Source of the DNA: JAOUJD01 sp963811265
GTDB lineage: Bacteria > Pseudomonadota > Gammaproteobacteria > Burkholderiales > Burkholderiaceae_F
NCBI GenBank assembly: GCA_963811265.1
Contig: CAWEQS010000024.1
Coordinates: 65,249-129,248 of the forward strand
Direction of reading: 5' to 3'
Length of the DNA stretch: 64,000 nt
A model generated the notes under the pieces. It did not search any database and was not told the origin of the DNA. It was given only the letters and a program-made list of their open reading frames with translations. This document shows positions 16,571 through 26,184 of this stretch, piece by piece. The stretch's first letter is position 1, and every line of letters starts with the position of its first letter. Made by a program: the position numbers and the translations under genes.

Positions 16571-17322
16571 CATCGAAGCGGCGCCCGCTGGTGGCGGCCA
16601 ACTGGAAGATGAACGGGTCGCTCACCTCGAACGAGGACTGGGTGAATTCGTTCGTGCCGAAGGCGGTGTCGCTCCACTGCGACGTCGTCGTATGCGCGCC
16701 GTTCGTCTACCTCTGCACGCTGGGTCGCTCGCTGGCTCCGGCCGGACTGGGAGCCCAGGACGTGTCGGAGAGAACCGCGGGCGCCTTCACGGGCGACGTG
16801 TCCGCGGAAATGCTGGCGGACATCGGTTGCCGCTGGGTGATCGTCGGCCACTCTGAACGCCGCCAGCTGCACGCCGAGACGGACTCCATCGTCGCCGCGA
16901 AGGCGGCGAGCGCGGTGCAGGCGGGGCTGCATCCGATCGTCTGCGTCGGCGAGACCCTCGCGGACCGCGAGGCCGGCCGCACGCAGGAGGTGGTCGGGGC
17001 GCAGCTCGCTGCGGTCCTCGACGCGATCGGTCCGGCGGCGCTGGCGCGCGGCGCGCTGGCGTACGAACCCGTGTGGGCGATCGGCACGGGGCGCAACGCG
17101 ACGCCCGCACAGGCACAGGAGGTGCACGCGGCGCTGCGCGCGCAGGTGGCCGGACTCGACAAGTCGGCCGCGGCGGCGTTGCGCATTCTCTACGGCGGCA
17201 GCGTCAAGGCGACGAATGCCGCAGAACTGTTTTCCCGGCAAGACATCGATGGCGGGCTGATCGGCGGGGCGTCGCTGAATGCGGCCGACTTCCTCGCCAT
17301 CTGCGCGGCTGTCCGCATCTAG
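16567..17322 (+). CDS. tpiA: Triosephosphate isomerase
   Basis: Interconverts dihydroxyacetone phosphate and glyceraldehyde 3-phosphate. At 251 residues it is the normal length. It has the N-terminal VAANWKMNG with the active-site Asn and Lys, the electrophilic His in GHSERR, and the catalytic Glu in AYEPVWAIGTG. The phosphate loop follows in YGGSVKATNAAELF and GGLIGGASL. The ATG overlaps the corrected stop of the quinone oxidoreductase gene. secG follows after 19 bases, as in many betaproteobacteria. Confidence 0.96.
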   Translation: MTSKRRPLVAANWKMNGSLTSNEDWVNSFVPKAVSLHCDVVVCAPFVYLCTLGRSLAPAGLGAQDVSERTAGAFTGDVSAEMLADIGCRWVIVGHSERRQLHAETDSIVAAKAASAVQAGLHPIVCVGETLADREAGRTQEVVGAQLAAVLDAIGPAALARGALAYEPVWAIGTGRNATPAQAQEVHAALRAQVAGLDKSAAAALRILYGGSVKATNAAELFSRQDIDGGLIGGASLNAADFLAICAAVRI

Positions 17323-17341
17323 GAACACTCGAGGAGCTTTC

Positions 17342-17791
17342 ATGACCTGGTTGACTACATTGCTGATCGTCGTGCAGGTGGTTTCTGCCATCGCGATCAT
17401 CGTCCTGGTGCTGCTTCAGCACGGCAAGGGCGCCGACATGGGCGCCGCCTTCGGCGGAGGCGCATCGGGCAGCCTGTTCGGCGCGACCGGTTCGGCCAAC
17501 TTCCTGTCCCGCAGCACGGCAGCGGTGGCGACCGTGTTCTTCGTCGCGACGCTCGGCCTCGCCTACACCGGCACGGCGGTCCGCCGGCCTGCGCCGGATG
17601 CCGGCGGCGTGATGTCGGTTCCCCAGGGCACGCCGTCTGCTCCGTCCGCGCCGACGCCGAAGGACATTCCGTCGCCCGCTTCGCAGATTCCGGGTTCGGC
17701 CCCCGCGAGCAGCGCGCCGGCTGCGCCAGCGGGCGTTCCCGCGGCGCCGAGCGCGCCTGCGCCCGCGAAGTCCGATCAGATCCCGAAGTAG
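17342..17791 (+). CDS. secG: Protein translocase subunit SecG
   Basis: An accessory subunit of the SecYEG channel. The 149-residue protein has two membrane segments (LLIVVQVVSAIAIIVLVLLQ and STAAVATVFFVATLGLAYTG). The conserved cytoplasmic loop GKGADMGAAFGGGASGSLFG and the SANFLSRST motif lie between them. The C-terminal Pro-Ala-Ser tail (from about residue 80) is long and low-complexity, common in betaproteobacterial SecG. Shine-Dalgarno GAGGAG precedes the ATG. Confidence 0.95.
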   Translation: MTWLTTLLIVVQVVSAIAIIVLVLLQHGKGADMGAAFGGGASGSLFGATGSANFLSRSTAAVATVFFVATLGLAYTGTAVRRPAPDAGGVMSVPQGTPSAPSAPTPKDIPSPASQIPGSAPASSAPAAPAGVPAAPSAPAPAKSDQIPK

Positions 17792-17849
17792 GCAGCGCGA
17801 GACTCGCGTTACCCCCTCAGGCAGAGGCGGATCGCGCGAGCGGATCGAG

Positions 17850-17855
17850 TAGAAT
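17850..17855 (+). promoter_or_regulatory. -10 box for tRNA-Leu
   Basis: TAGAAT ends 19 bases before the mature tRNA 5' end; no convincing -35 is visible at 17 bases. Position suits a tRNA promoter. Confidence 0.35.
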
Positions 17856-17874
17856 CCGAGCGGTTTTGCACCCG

Positions 17875-17959
17875 GCCGACGTGGTGGAATTGGTAGACAC
17901 ACCATCTTGAGGGGGTGGCGGCGAAAGCCGTGTGAGTTCGAGTCTCACCGTCGGCACCA
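17875..17959 (+). tRNA. tRNA-Leu (anticodon GAG)
   Basis: 85 bases including the encoded CCA. The acceptor arms GCCGACG / CGTCGGC pair fully, with discriminator A. The D arm contains GGTAGACAC. The anticodon stem CCATC / GGTGG encloses the loop TTGAGGG, giving anticodon GAG, which reads CUC and CUU. There is a long class II variable arm (CGGCGAAAGCCG). The T arm contains GTTCGAGTC. The gene sits between secG and nuoA, a conserved Burkholderiales location. Confidence 0.96.
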
Positions 17960-17991
17960 GGGTTACGACAGGCCGCCATGGCGGCGAAGAT

Positions 17992-18039
17992 CGGCAGTGC
18001 GTCCGCGACCTCGGAAGGGGTCAGGCCGCTGCCGTTTTT
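17992..18039 (+). terminator. Rho-independent terminator after tRNA-Leu
   Basis: CGGCAGTG (17992-17999) pairs with CGCTGCCG (18027-18034), with one G-U, around an inner GACC/GGTC stem, and is followed at once by TTTTT (18035-18039). It ends only 26 bases before nuoA, so nuo transcription must either read through it or start within the short gap. A 14-bp perfect palindrome (17972-17985) lies just upstream. Confidence 0.7.
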
Positions 18040-18064
18040 GTTAATGGCTGGATAGACGGTCAAA

Positions 18065-18430
18065 GTGAACCTCGAGACCTACGTTCCGATCCTGCTCTTC
18101 ATCCTGGTCGGGCTCCTGATCGGGGCTGCCCCGATGCTGCTGGGCGCGCTGCTCGGTCCGCGGAACCCCGACCCGGAAAAACTGTCTCCCTATGAGTGCG
18201 GCTTCGAGGCCTTCGAGGACGCGCGCATGAAGTTCGACGTCCGGTATTACCTCGTCGCGATCCTGTTCATCCTGTTCGACCTCGAGATCGCGTTCCTCTT
18301 TCCATGGGCGGTGGTGCTGGGCGACCTCGGCGCCTGGAGCGTGGGCTTCTGGTCGATGATGTTGTTCCTCGGGATCCTGACCGTCGGCTTCATCTACGAG
18401 TGGAAGAAGGGCGCCCTGGACTGGGAGTGA
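18065..18430 (+). CDS. nuoA: NADH-quinone oxidoreductase subunit A
   Basis: Small membrane subunit of complex I (121 residues, three membrane segments). The conserved loop between segments 1 and 2 has KLSPYECGFEAFEDARMKFD, followed by RYYLVAILFILFDLEIAFLF. GTG start at 18065 giving MNLETYVPILLF. First gene of the 14-gene nuo operon. Its stop overlaps a 27-residue micro-ORF that fills the gap to nuoB. Confidence 0.96.
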   Translation: MNLETYVPILLFILVGLLIGAAPMLLGALLGPRNPDPEKLSPYECGFEAFEDARMKFDVRYYLVAILFILFDLEIAFLFPWAVVLGDLGAWSVGFWSMMLFLGILTVGFIYEWKKGALDWE

Positions 18431-18513
18431 TGATGGACCCTCACGCTCACACCGGTTCGCTGCCCCCCGAGGGGGCGCAGTACTCCCTTGGGGCGGCCCG
18501 GCGGGAGTACTGA
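18430..18513 (+). repeat. Intra-operon GC-rich repeat with micro-ORF (nuoA-nuoB)
   Basis: The segment encodes a 27-residue frame beginning MMDPHAHTGSLPPEG; its ATG (18430-18432) overlaps the nuoA stop and its TGA ends one base before the nuoB ATG at 18515. It has the CCCCCCGAGGGGG and GTACTCCC...GGGAGTAC inverted repeats and a 'SLPPEGA...LGAA' coding pattern related to the repeats before nuoE and kdsA. It is the most diverged member of that set. A real peptide is unlikely; a translational bridge or repeat insertion is possible. Confidence 0.45.
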
Positions 18514-18514
18514 G

Positions 18515-18991
18515 ATGGGCATCGAAGGCGTCCTCAACGAAGGCTTCGTGACGACGAGCGTCGACAAGCTCGTCAACTGGTCGAAGACCGGCTCGCTGTG
18601 GCCCATGACGTTCGGCCTGGCGTGCTGCGCCGTCGAGATGATGCACGCCGGCGCGGCTCGCTACGACCTCGACCGCTTCGGCATCTTCTTCCGGCCGAGC
18701 CCGCGCCAGTCCGACGTGATGATCGTGGCCGGCACGCTGTGCAACAAGATGGCGCCGGCCCTGCGCAAGGTCTACGACCAGATGGCCGAGCCGCGCTGGG
18801 TGATCAGCATGGGTTCGTGCGCCAACGGCGGCGGCTATTACCACTACAGCTACTCGGTCGTGCGCGGCTGCGATCGCATCGTGCCGGTGGACATCTACGT
18901 GCCGGGGTGCCCGCCCACGGCCGAGGCGCTGATCTACGGGATCATCCAGTTGCAGAACAAGATCCGCCGCACCAACACGATCGCGCGCTAG
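18515..18991 (+). CDS. nuoB: NADH-quinone oxidoreductase subunit B
   Basis: A 158-residue peripheral-arm subunit carrying the terminal 4Fe-4S cluster N2, which passes electrons to quinone. Cluster cysteines are CCAVEMM (the adjacent Cys pair), GTLCNKM and VPGCPP. The RFGIFFRPSPRQSDVMIV and SMGSCANGGGYYHYSYS signatures are complete. The ATG at 18515 gives the usual MGIEGVLNEGFVTT start. Confidence 0.97.
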   Translation: MGIEGVLNEGFVTTSVDKLVNWSKTGSLWPMTFGLACCAVEMMHAGAARYDLDRFGIFFRPSPRQSDVMIVAGTLCNKMAPALRKVYDQMAEPRWVISMGSCANGGGYYHYSYSVVRGCDRIVPVDIYVPGCPPTAEALIYGIIQLQNKIRRTNTIAR

Positions 18992-19004
18992 GGACGACGT
19001 CGAC

Positions 19005-19601
19005 ATGAGCCGCCTCGACACGCTCGTCGAACAACTGAAGACGGTCCTCGGCGACCGCGCGCAGGGCATCACGGTCGCGCTCGACGAAGTGACGCTGCGC
19101 GTGAAGGGCACCGATCACTTCGAAGTGGCGCGAACGCTGCGCGACGACCCGCGCCTCGCGTTCGCGGAACTGATCGATCTGTGCGGGGTCGACTACGCCT
19201 CCTACGGCGAGGGCAGCCACGAGGGGCCGCGCTACGCAGTGGTGCTGCACCTGCTTTCGATCACGCACAACTGGCGCCTGCGCGTGCGCACGTTCTGTCC
19301 GGACGACGACTTCCCGCTGGTCGCGTCGGTCAACGAAATCTGGAGCTGCGCCAACTGGTACGAGCGCGAGGCGTTCGACCTGTACGGCATCGTGTTCGAA
19401 GGCCATCCGGACCTGCGGCGCATCCTGACCGATTACGGGTTCGTCGGCCATCCGTTCCGCAAGGACTTCCCGATCTCGGGCTATGTCGAGATGCGCTACG
19501 ACCCCGAGCAGAAGCGGGTCGTCTACCAGCCCGTGACGATCGAGCCGCGCGAGGTCGTCCCGCGCGTGATCCGTGAAGACTCCTACGGCCAGGGCCGGTA
19601 G
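19005..19601 (+). CDS. nuoC: NADH-quinone oxidoreductase subunit C
   Basis: The 30-kDa-type subunit of the connecting fragment, separate from NuoD here (198 residues). Family motif: NWYEREAFDLYGIVFEGHPDLRR split around the complex I 30 kDa signature, then ILTDYGFVGHPFRKDFP. Spacing to nuoB is 13 bases and to nuoD 3 bases. Confidence 0.96.
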   Translation: MSRLDTLVEQLKTVLGDRAQGITVALDEVTLRVKGTDHFEVARTLRDDPRLAFAELIDLCGVDYASYGEGSHEGPRYAVVLHLLSITHNWRLRVRTFCPDDDFPLVASVNEIWSCANWYEREAFDLYGIVFEGHPDLRRILTDYGFVGHPFRKDFPISGYVEMRYDPEQKRVVYQPVTIEPREVVPRVIREDSYGQGR

Positions 19602-19604
19602 AGC

Positions 19605-20858
19605 ATGGCCGACATCAAGAACTACACCTTGAACTTCGGTCCGCAGCACCCCGCTGCGCACGGAGTGCTTCGCCTCGTGCTCGAACTCGACGGCGAGGTG
19701 ATCCAGCGGGCCGATCCGCACATCGGGCTGCTGCACCGCGCGACCGAGAAGCTCGCCGAGACGCGCACCTTCCTGCAGTCCGTGCCGTACATGGACCGTC
19801 TCGACTACGTGTCGATGATGTGCAACGAGCACGCGTACGTGATGGCGATCGAGAAGCTGCTCGGCGTCGAGGTCCCCGTGCGCGCGCAGTACATCCGCGT
19901 CATGTTCGACGAGATCACGCGCCTGCTGAACCACCTGCTGTGGCTCGGCGCGCACGGCCTCGACGTCGGCGCCATGGCGGTCTTCCTGTACGCCTTCCGC
20001 GAACGCGAAGACCTGATGGACATCTACGAGGCGGTGTCGGGCGCGCGCATGCACGCCGCCTACTACCGCCCGGGCGGCGTCTACCGCGACCTGCCGGAGG
20101 CCATGCCGCAGTACCGCGCGTCGAAGTACCGCAACGAGCAGGACCTGAAGCGGCTGAACGAGAACCGCCAGGGGTCGCTGCTCGACTTCATCGAGGACTT
20201 CACGCGGCGCTTCCCGAAGTACGTCGACGAGTACGAGACGCTGCTCACCGACAACCGCATCTGGAAGCAGCGACTCGTCGGCATCGGCGTCGTTTCGCCG
20301 GAGCGCGCGCTGCAGATGGGCTTCACCGGCCCGATGCTGCGCGGGTCAGGCGTCGAGTGGGACCTGCGCCGCAAGCAGCCGTACGAGGTGTACGACCGGC
20401 TCGACTTCGCGATCCCCGTCGGCAGGAACGGCGACTGCTACGACCGCTACCTGGTCCGCATCGAGGAGATGCGCCAGAGCAACCTGATCATCCGCCAGTG
20501 CATCGACTGGCTGCGCGCGAACCCGGGTCCGGTGATGACGGACAACCACAAGGTTGCGCCGCCGTCGCGCGTCGACATGAAGACCGGGATGGAAGACCTG
20601 ATCCATCACTTCAAGCTCTTCACCGAGGGGTTCCACGTGCCGCCCGGCGAGGCCTACGCGGCCGTGGAGCATCCGAAGGGCGAGTTCGGCATCTACCTGA
20701 TCGCCGACGGCGCGAACAAGCCGTACCGGCTGAAGATCCGCGCGCCGGGCTTCCCGCACCTGCAGTCGCTCGACGAGATGGCGCGCGGCCACATGATCGC
20801 GGACGCCGTGGCGATCATCGGCACGCAGGACATCGTGTTTGGCGAGATCGACCGATGA
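19605..20858 (+). CDS. nuoD: NADH-quinone oxidoreductase subunit D
   Basis: The 49-kDa subunit (417 residues) forming the quinone pocket together with NuoB. It starts ADIKNYTLNFGPQHPAAHGV with the quinone-binding HPAAH loop and has DPHIGLLHRATEKL and MTDNHKVAPPSR. The C-terminus LDEMARGHMIADAVAIIGTQDIVFGEIDR is conserved, including the final Arg. Its TGA overlaps the ATG of the repeat element that follows. Confidence 0.97.
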   Translation: MADIKNYTLNFGPQHPAAHGVLRLVLELDGEVIQRADPHIGLLHRATEKLAETRTFLQSVPYMDRLDYVSMMCNEHAYVMAIEKLLGVEVPVRAQYIRVMFDEITRLLNHLLWLGAHGLDVGAMAVFLYAFREREDLMDIYEAVSGARMHAAYYRPGGVYRDLPEAMPQYRASKYRNEQDLKRLNENRQGSLLDFIEDFTRRFPKYVDEYETLLTDNRIWKQRLVGIGVVSPERALQMGFTGPMLRGSGVEWDLRRKQPYEVYDRLDFAIPVGRNGDCYDRYLVRIEEMRQSNLIIRQCIDWLRANPGPVMTDNHKVAPPSRVDMKTGMEDLIHHFKLFTEGFHVPPGEAYAAVEHPKGEFGIYLIADGANKPYRLKIRAPGFPHLQSLDEMARGHMIADAVAIIGTQDIVFGEIDR

Positions 20859-20929
20859 GCGCCGCACGGCCGTTCCGAAGGCGCTCAGTCCCCCTTGGGG
20901 GGACCGGCGCGCAGCGCCGCAGGGGGTAA
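20855..20929 (+). repeat. Intra-operon GC-rich repeat with micro-ORF (nuoD-nuoE)
   Basis: The element begins at the nuoD stop (ATGA overlap) and ends two bases before the nuoE ATG. It encodes 24 residues starting MSAARPFRRRSVPLGGTG. Inverted repeats: TGAGCGCC (20856-20863) with GGCGCTCA (20880-20887), and a CCCCCTTGGGGG palindrome followed by a GGCGC/GCGCC arm pair. The first 33 bases match the element between pyrG and kdsA (44682) at all but one position, so these are copies of one dispersed repeat. Confidence 0.7.
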
Positions 20930-20931
20930 CG

Positions 20932-21446
20932 ATGAGCGCAGTACCCCGGAACACTCTGCTGCTGACCCCCGAGTCGTATCGGAAGATCGACCGCGAGGTC
21001 GCCAAGTTTCCGCCCGAGCACAAGGCGTCGGCGGTCATGGCCGCGCTTGCGATCGCGCAGAAGCAGCTCGGGTGGCTGTCGAAGGAAGTGATCGAGGAAG
21101 TCGGCGACTACCTCGGCATGCCGGCCATCGCCGTGTACGAGGTCGCCAGCTTCTACGGCATGTACAACCTCGAGCCGGCCGGCCGCTTCAAGATCACGCT
21201 CTGCACCAACCTGCCGTGCGCGCTGTCGGGCGCCAACCGCGCCGCCGCGCACCTGAAGGAGATGCTCGGCATCGGCTTCGGCGAGACGACCGGGGACGGC
21301 TGCTTCTCGCTGAAGGAAGGCGAGTGCCTCGGCGCCTGCGGCGACTCGCCGGTGCTGCTGGTGAACAACGAGCGCATGGAAAGCTTCATGAGCAACGACA
21401 GGCTCGATGCGCTGCTCGGCGAGCTGAAGCAGGCGAAGCAGGACCG

Positions 21447-21450
<4 letters not shown>
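20932..21450 (+). CDS. nuoE: NADH-quinone oxidoreductase subunit E
   Basis: The 24-kDa subunit (172 residues) with the 2Fe-2S cluster N1a. Four cysteines are in the expected arrangement: CTNLPCAL and, about 36 residues on, CLGACGDSP. The thioredoxin-like fold is recognisable from VYEVASFYGMYNLEP. The ATG at 20932 gives MSAVPRNTLLLTPES. The stop overlaps nuoF by four bases. Confidence 0.96.
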
Positions 21451-22751
<1,301 letters not shown>

Positions 22752-22753
22752 GC

Positions 22754-25075
22754 ATGGTCGAACTGGAAATCGACGGCAGGAAGGTGGAAGTGCCGGAAGG
22801 CTCCATGGTGATGGAGGCCGCCAACCGGCTGGACATCTACGTCCCGCACTTCTGCTACCACAAGAAGCTCAGCATCGCGGCCAACTGCCGGATGTGCCTG
22901 GTGGAAGTGGAGAAGGCGCCGAAGCCGCTGCCGGCGTGCGCCACGCCCGTGACGCCCGGCATGGTCGTCCGCACCCAATCCGACCGGGCGAAGCAGGCGC
23001 AGAAGTCGGTGATGGAGTTCCTGCTGATCAACCATCCGCTCGATTGCCCGATCTGCGACCAGGGCGGGGAATGCCAGCTGCAGGACCTCGCGGTCGGCTA
23101 CGGCGGCTCGACGAGTCGTTACGCCGAGCCGAAGCGGGTCGTCTTCCACAAGTCCATGGGCCCGCTGATCTCCGCCGAGGAGATGACCCGCTGCATCCAC
23201 TGCACGCGCTGCGTCCGCTTCGGACAGGAGATCGCCGGCCAGATGGAGCTCGGCATGGCCGGCCGGGGCGAGCACTCGGAGATCATGAGCTTCGTCGGGC
23301 GCGGGGTGGACTCCGAGCTGTCCGGCAACATGATCGACCTCTGCCCGGTCGGCGCGCTGACCAGCAAGCCGTTCCGCTACGAGGCGCGGCCTTGGGAGCT
23401 GTCGCGCCGCAAGTCGATCAGCCCGCACGACTCCGTCGGCGCCAACCTCATCGTCCAGGTGAAGAACCAGCGCGTGATGCGCGTCCTTCCCCTGGAGAAC
23501 GAGGACGTCAACGAGCAGTGGCTGTCGGACCGCGACCGCTTCTCCTACGAGGGCCTGCACGCCGCCGACCGGCTGCTGCGGCCGATGATCAAGCAGGACA
23601 ACCAGTGGCGCGAGGTCGACTGGAGCGTCGCGCTCGAGTACGTCGCGCACGCGCTGTCGCACGTGAAGGCCGAACACGGGGCGGCGGCCATCGGCGCGCT
23701 GGCGGCGCCGCACAGCACGCTCGAAGAACTGCACCTGCTGGCGAAACTCGTCCGCGGGCTGGGCTCGGACAACATCGACTTCCGGCTGCGCCAGTGCGAC
23801 TTCACGCTGGACGGCCAGCGCGACGGCGCGCCGTGGCTGGGCATGAAGATCGCCGACATCAACGCGCTCGACCGCGTGCTGCTCGTCGGTTCGTTCCTGC
23901 GCAAGGACCAGCCGCTGCTGTCGGCCCGCCTGCGCCACGCGACGAAGCGCGGCTGCCAGCTGACGGTGGTGCATGGCGTCGACGACGACCTGCTGATGCC
24001 GGTCGCCTACAAGCAGATCGTGCGTCCGGGCGCATGGGTGCAGGCACTCGCGGAGATCGCCGCGGCGGTCGCAGCAGAGCGGGGCCAGCCGGCGCCGGCG
24101 AGCGGCGTCACCGCCGGGGAACCGGCGAAGAAGATCGCGCAAAGCCTGCTGTCGGGCGAGCGCAAGGCGATCCTGCTCGGCAACGCGGCCGTGCAGCATC
24201 CGCAGTCGGCCCAGCTGCACGCGTGGGCGCAGTGGATCGCCCAGGCGACCGGCGCAACGCTGGGGGTGTTGACCGAGGCCGGCAACACGGTTGGTGCGCA
24301 TCTGGTCGGCGCCCTGCCGCGGCAGGGCGGGCTCAACGCGCGGCAGATGGCCGAACAGCCGCGCAAGGCGATGCTGCTGTGGAACGTCGAGCCCGAGTAC
24401 GACACCGCGGATCCGCGGGCCGCCGTCCGGGCGCTGGCCGGGGCCGACACGGTCATCGCGTTCTCGCCGTATCGCAACGGCGCCATGGAGTACGCCGACG
24501 CCATCCTGCCGATCACCCCGTTCACCGAAACGGCGGGCACGTTCGTGAACTGCGAAGGACGCGCGCAGAGCTTCAACGGCGCCGTGCGGCCCGCGGGCGA
24601 GGCGCGTCCCGGATGGAAGGTGCTGCGCGTGCTCGCCAACCTGCTCGGAGTGCAGGGCTTCGACTACGAGACTCCGGAACAGGTGCGCGCCGAGGCGCTG
24701 CCGGCAGACGTGGCGGCGAAGCTGTCCAACAAGGTCGCGCTGGCACCCGCGGTGACGCCGGCCGCCGCGGGCGGCGCCGAACGCGTCGCCGACGTGCCGA
24801 TCTACTTCAGCGACCCGATAGTGCGCCGCTCGCCGCCGCTGCAGGCGACGCGGGCAGCGCAGCCGCCGCGCGCGCTCGCGAACGGCAGGACGCTCGATGC
24901 CTTCGCGGTCGCCGCGGGCGACAAGGTGCTGGCGCGCCAGGGCGAGGCGAGCGCGCTGCTCGAAGTCGCCCTCGACGACACCTTGCCCGACGGCGTCGTC
25001 CGGATCGCCGCGGCCCACGCGTCGGTCGCGACGCTGGGTCCGATGTTCGGCCCGATCACGCTGGAGCGCGCCTGA
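22754..25075 (+). CDS. nuoG: NADH-quinone oxidoreductase subunit G
   Basis: The 75-kDa subunit (773 residues) of the NADH module. The N-terminal 2Fe-2S ferredoxin domain has Cys in HFCYHKKLSIAANCRMCLVE and PACATP. The His/Cys-ligated cluster N5 lies in HPLDCPICDQGGECQLQD, and a further 4Fe-4S site in CIHCTRCVRFG ... DLCPVGALTSKPF. The rest is a molybdopterin-oxidoreductase-like domain without molybdenum ligands (PHSTLEELHLLAKL; TETAGTFVNCEGRAQ). The stop overlaps nuoH by one base. Confidence 0.96.
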   Translation: MVELEIDGRKVEVPEGSMVMEAANRLDIYVPHFCYHKKLSIAANCRMCLVEVEKAPKPLPACATPVTPGMVVRTQSDRAKQAQKSVMEFLLINHPLDCPICDQGGECQLQDLAVGYGGSTSRYAEPKRVVFHKSMGPLISAEEMTRCIHCTRCVRFGQEIAGQMELGMAGRGEHSEIMSFVGRGVDSELSGNMIDLCPVGALTSKPFRYEARPWELSRRKSISPHDSVGANLIVQVKNQRVMRVLPLENEDVNEQWLSDRDRFSYEGLHAADRLLRPMIKQDNQWREVDWSVALEYVAHALSHVKAEHGAAAIGALAAPHSTLEELHLLAKLVRGLGSDNIDFRLRQCDFTLDGQRDGAPWLGMKIADINALDRVLLVGSFLRKDQPLLSARLRHATKRGCQLTVVHGVDDDLLMPVAYKQIVRPGAWVQALAEIAAAVAAERGQPAPASGVTAGEPAKKIAQSLLSGERKAILLGNAAVQHPQSAQLHAWAQWIAQATGATLGVLTEAGNTVGAHLVGALPRQGGLNARQMAEQPRKAMLLWNVEPEYDTADPRAAVRALAGADTVIAFSPYRNGAMEYADAILPITPFTETAGTFVNCEGRAQSFNGAVRPAGEARPGWKVLRVLANLLGVQGFDYETPEQVRAEALPADVAAKLSNKVALAPAVTPAAAGGAERVADVPIYFSDPIVRRSPPLQATRAAQPPRALANGRTLDAFAVAAGDKVLARQGEASALLEVALDDTLPDGVVRIAAAHASVATLGPMFGPITLERA

Positions 25076-26163
25076 TGGACGCCGTCACCGCGGTCGGCTC
25101 GCAGACGCTCGGCGCGGCGTGGCCGGTCGTGTGGTCGCTCGCGAAGATCGTCGCGATCGTCGTGCCGATCCTGCTGATGGTGGCGTACCTGACGTACTGG
25201 GAGCGCAAGCTGATCGCCTGGATGCACATCCGGGTGGGCCCGAACCGCGTCGGCCCGGTCGGACTGCTGCAGCCGATTGCCGACGCGGTGAAGCTGATCT
25301 TCAAGGAAGTCATCACGCCGTCGCAGGCGGACGGCTGGCTCTACTTCCTGGCGCCGGTGATCATCATCATGCCGGCGCTCGCGGCGTGGGCCGTGATTCC
25401 GTTCGCGCCCGGCGTCGTGCTCGCCGACATCAACGCGGGCCTGCTGTTCGTCATGGCGATCACCTCGGTCGGCGTGTACGGCGTGATCATCGCCGGCTGG
25501 GCGTCGAACTCGAAGTACGCGTTCCTCGGCGCCATGCGCGCTTCGGCGCAGATGGTCAGTTACGAACTCGCGATGGGGTTCGTGCTGGTCACCGTGCTGA
25601 TGGTGTCCGGGACGCTGAACCTGACGCAGATCGTGCTGAAGCAGAACAGCGGCATCTTCGCCGACATGGGCCTCAACATCCTGTCGTGGAACTGGCTGCC
25701 GCTGCTGCCGCTGTTCGTGATCTACGTCGTTTCCGCCGTGGCCGAGACCAACCGCCACCCGTTCGACGTGGTCGAGGGCGAGTCGGAGATCGTCGCGGGC
25801 CACATGGTCGAGTACTCGGGCATGAGTTTCGCGATCTTCTTCCTCGCCGAGTACGCCAACATCATCCTGCTGTCGACGGTGGCGACGGTCATGTTCCTCG
25901 GCGGCTGGGGCGCGCCGGTCGATCTCGGCCGCCTGCTCGGCGTCGAGTTCCCGTCGTGGACGGTCGCGCTGTCGGGCTGGGTGTGGCTGTTCGCCAAGGT
26001 CTTCTTCGTCGTGTCGCTGTTCATCTGGTTCCGCGCGTCGTTCCCGCGCTACCGCTACGACCAGATCATGCGGCTCGGCTGGAAAGTGTTCATCCCGATC
26101 ACGCTGGTGTGGCTGATCTTCGTGGCGGTCTGGATGCAGACGCCGTGGAACATCTGGAAGTAG
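25075..26163 (+). CDS. nuoH: NADH-quinone oxidoreductase subunit H
   Basis: A 362-residue membrane subunit joining the membrane arm to the quinone site; about eight membrane helices. Signatures are TYWERKLIAWMHIRVGPNRV and the conserved NRHPFDVVEGESEIVAGHM loop with its acidic residues. The C-terminal RASFPRYRYDQIMRLGWKVF is conserved. ATG overlaps the last base of the nuoG stop. Confidence 0.96.
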   Translation: MDAVTAVGSQTLGAAWPVVWSLAKIVAIVVPILLMVAYLTYWERKLIAWMHIRVGPNRVGPVGLLQPIADAVKLIFKEVITPSQADGWLYFLAPVIIIMPALAAWAVIPFAPGVVLADINAGLLFVMAITSVGVYGVIIAGWASNSKYAFLGAMRASAQMVSYELAMGFVLVTVLMVSGTLNLTQIVLKQNSGIFADMGLNILSWNWLPLLPLFVIYVVSAVAETNRHPFDVVEGESEIVAGHMVEYSGMSFAIFFLAEYANIILLSTVATVMFLGGWGAPVDLGRLLGVEFPSWTVALSGWVWLFAKVFFVVSLFIWFRASFPRYRYDQIMRLGWKVFIPITLVWLIFVAVWMQTPWNIWK

Positions 26164-26184
26164 CAGGACGGACCGGAACCTGAC

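Noticed and set aside
15469..17322. Apparent fusion of quinone oxidoreductase and triosephosphate isomerase
   Set aside because: The fusion arises from a one-base insertion at 16465; restoring the frame gives a normal C-terminus and a stop overlapping the tpiA ATG.
17972..17985. 14-bp perfect palindrome as an operator
   Set aside because: It lies between the tRNA 3' end and its terminator, where it is more likely part of trailer RNA structure; no second copy was seen near a promoter.
20932..20960. Micro-ORF peptides in the intra-operon repeats as genuine conserved proteins
   Set aside because: The frame conservation between copies can be explained by near-identity of the DNA repeat; composition is Arg/Gly/Pro-rich and without features.
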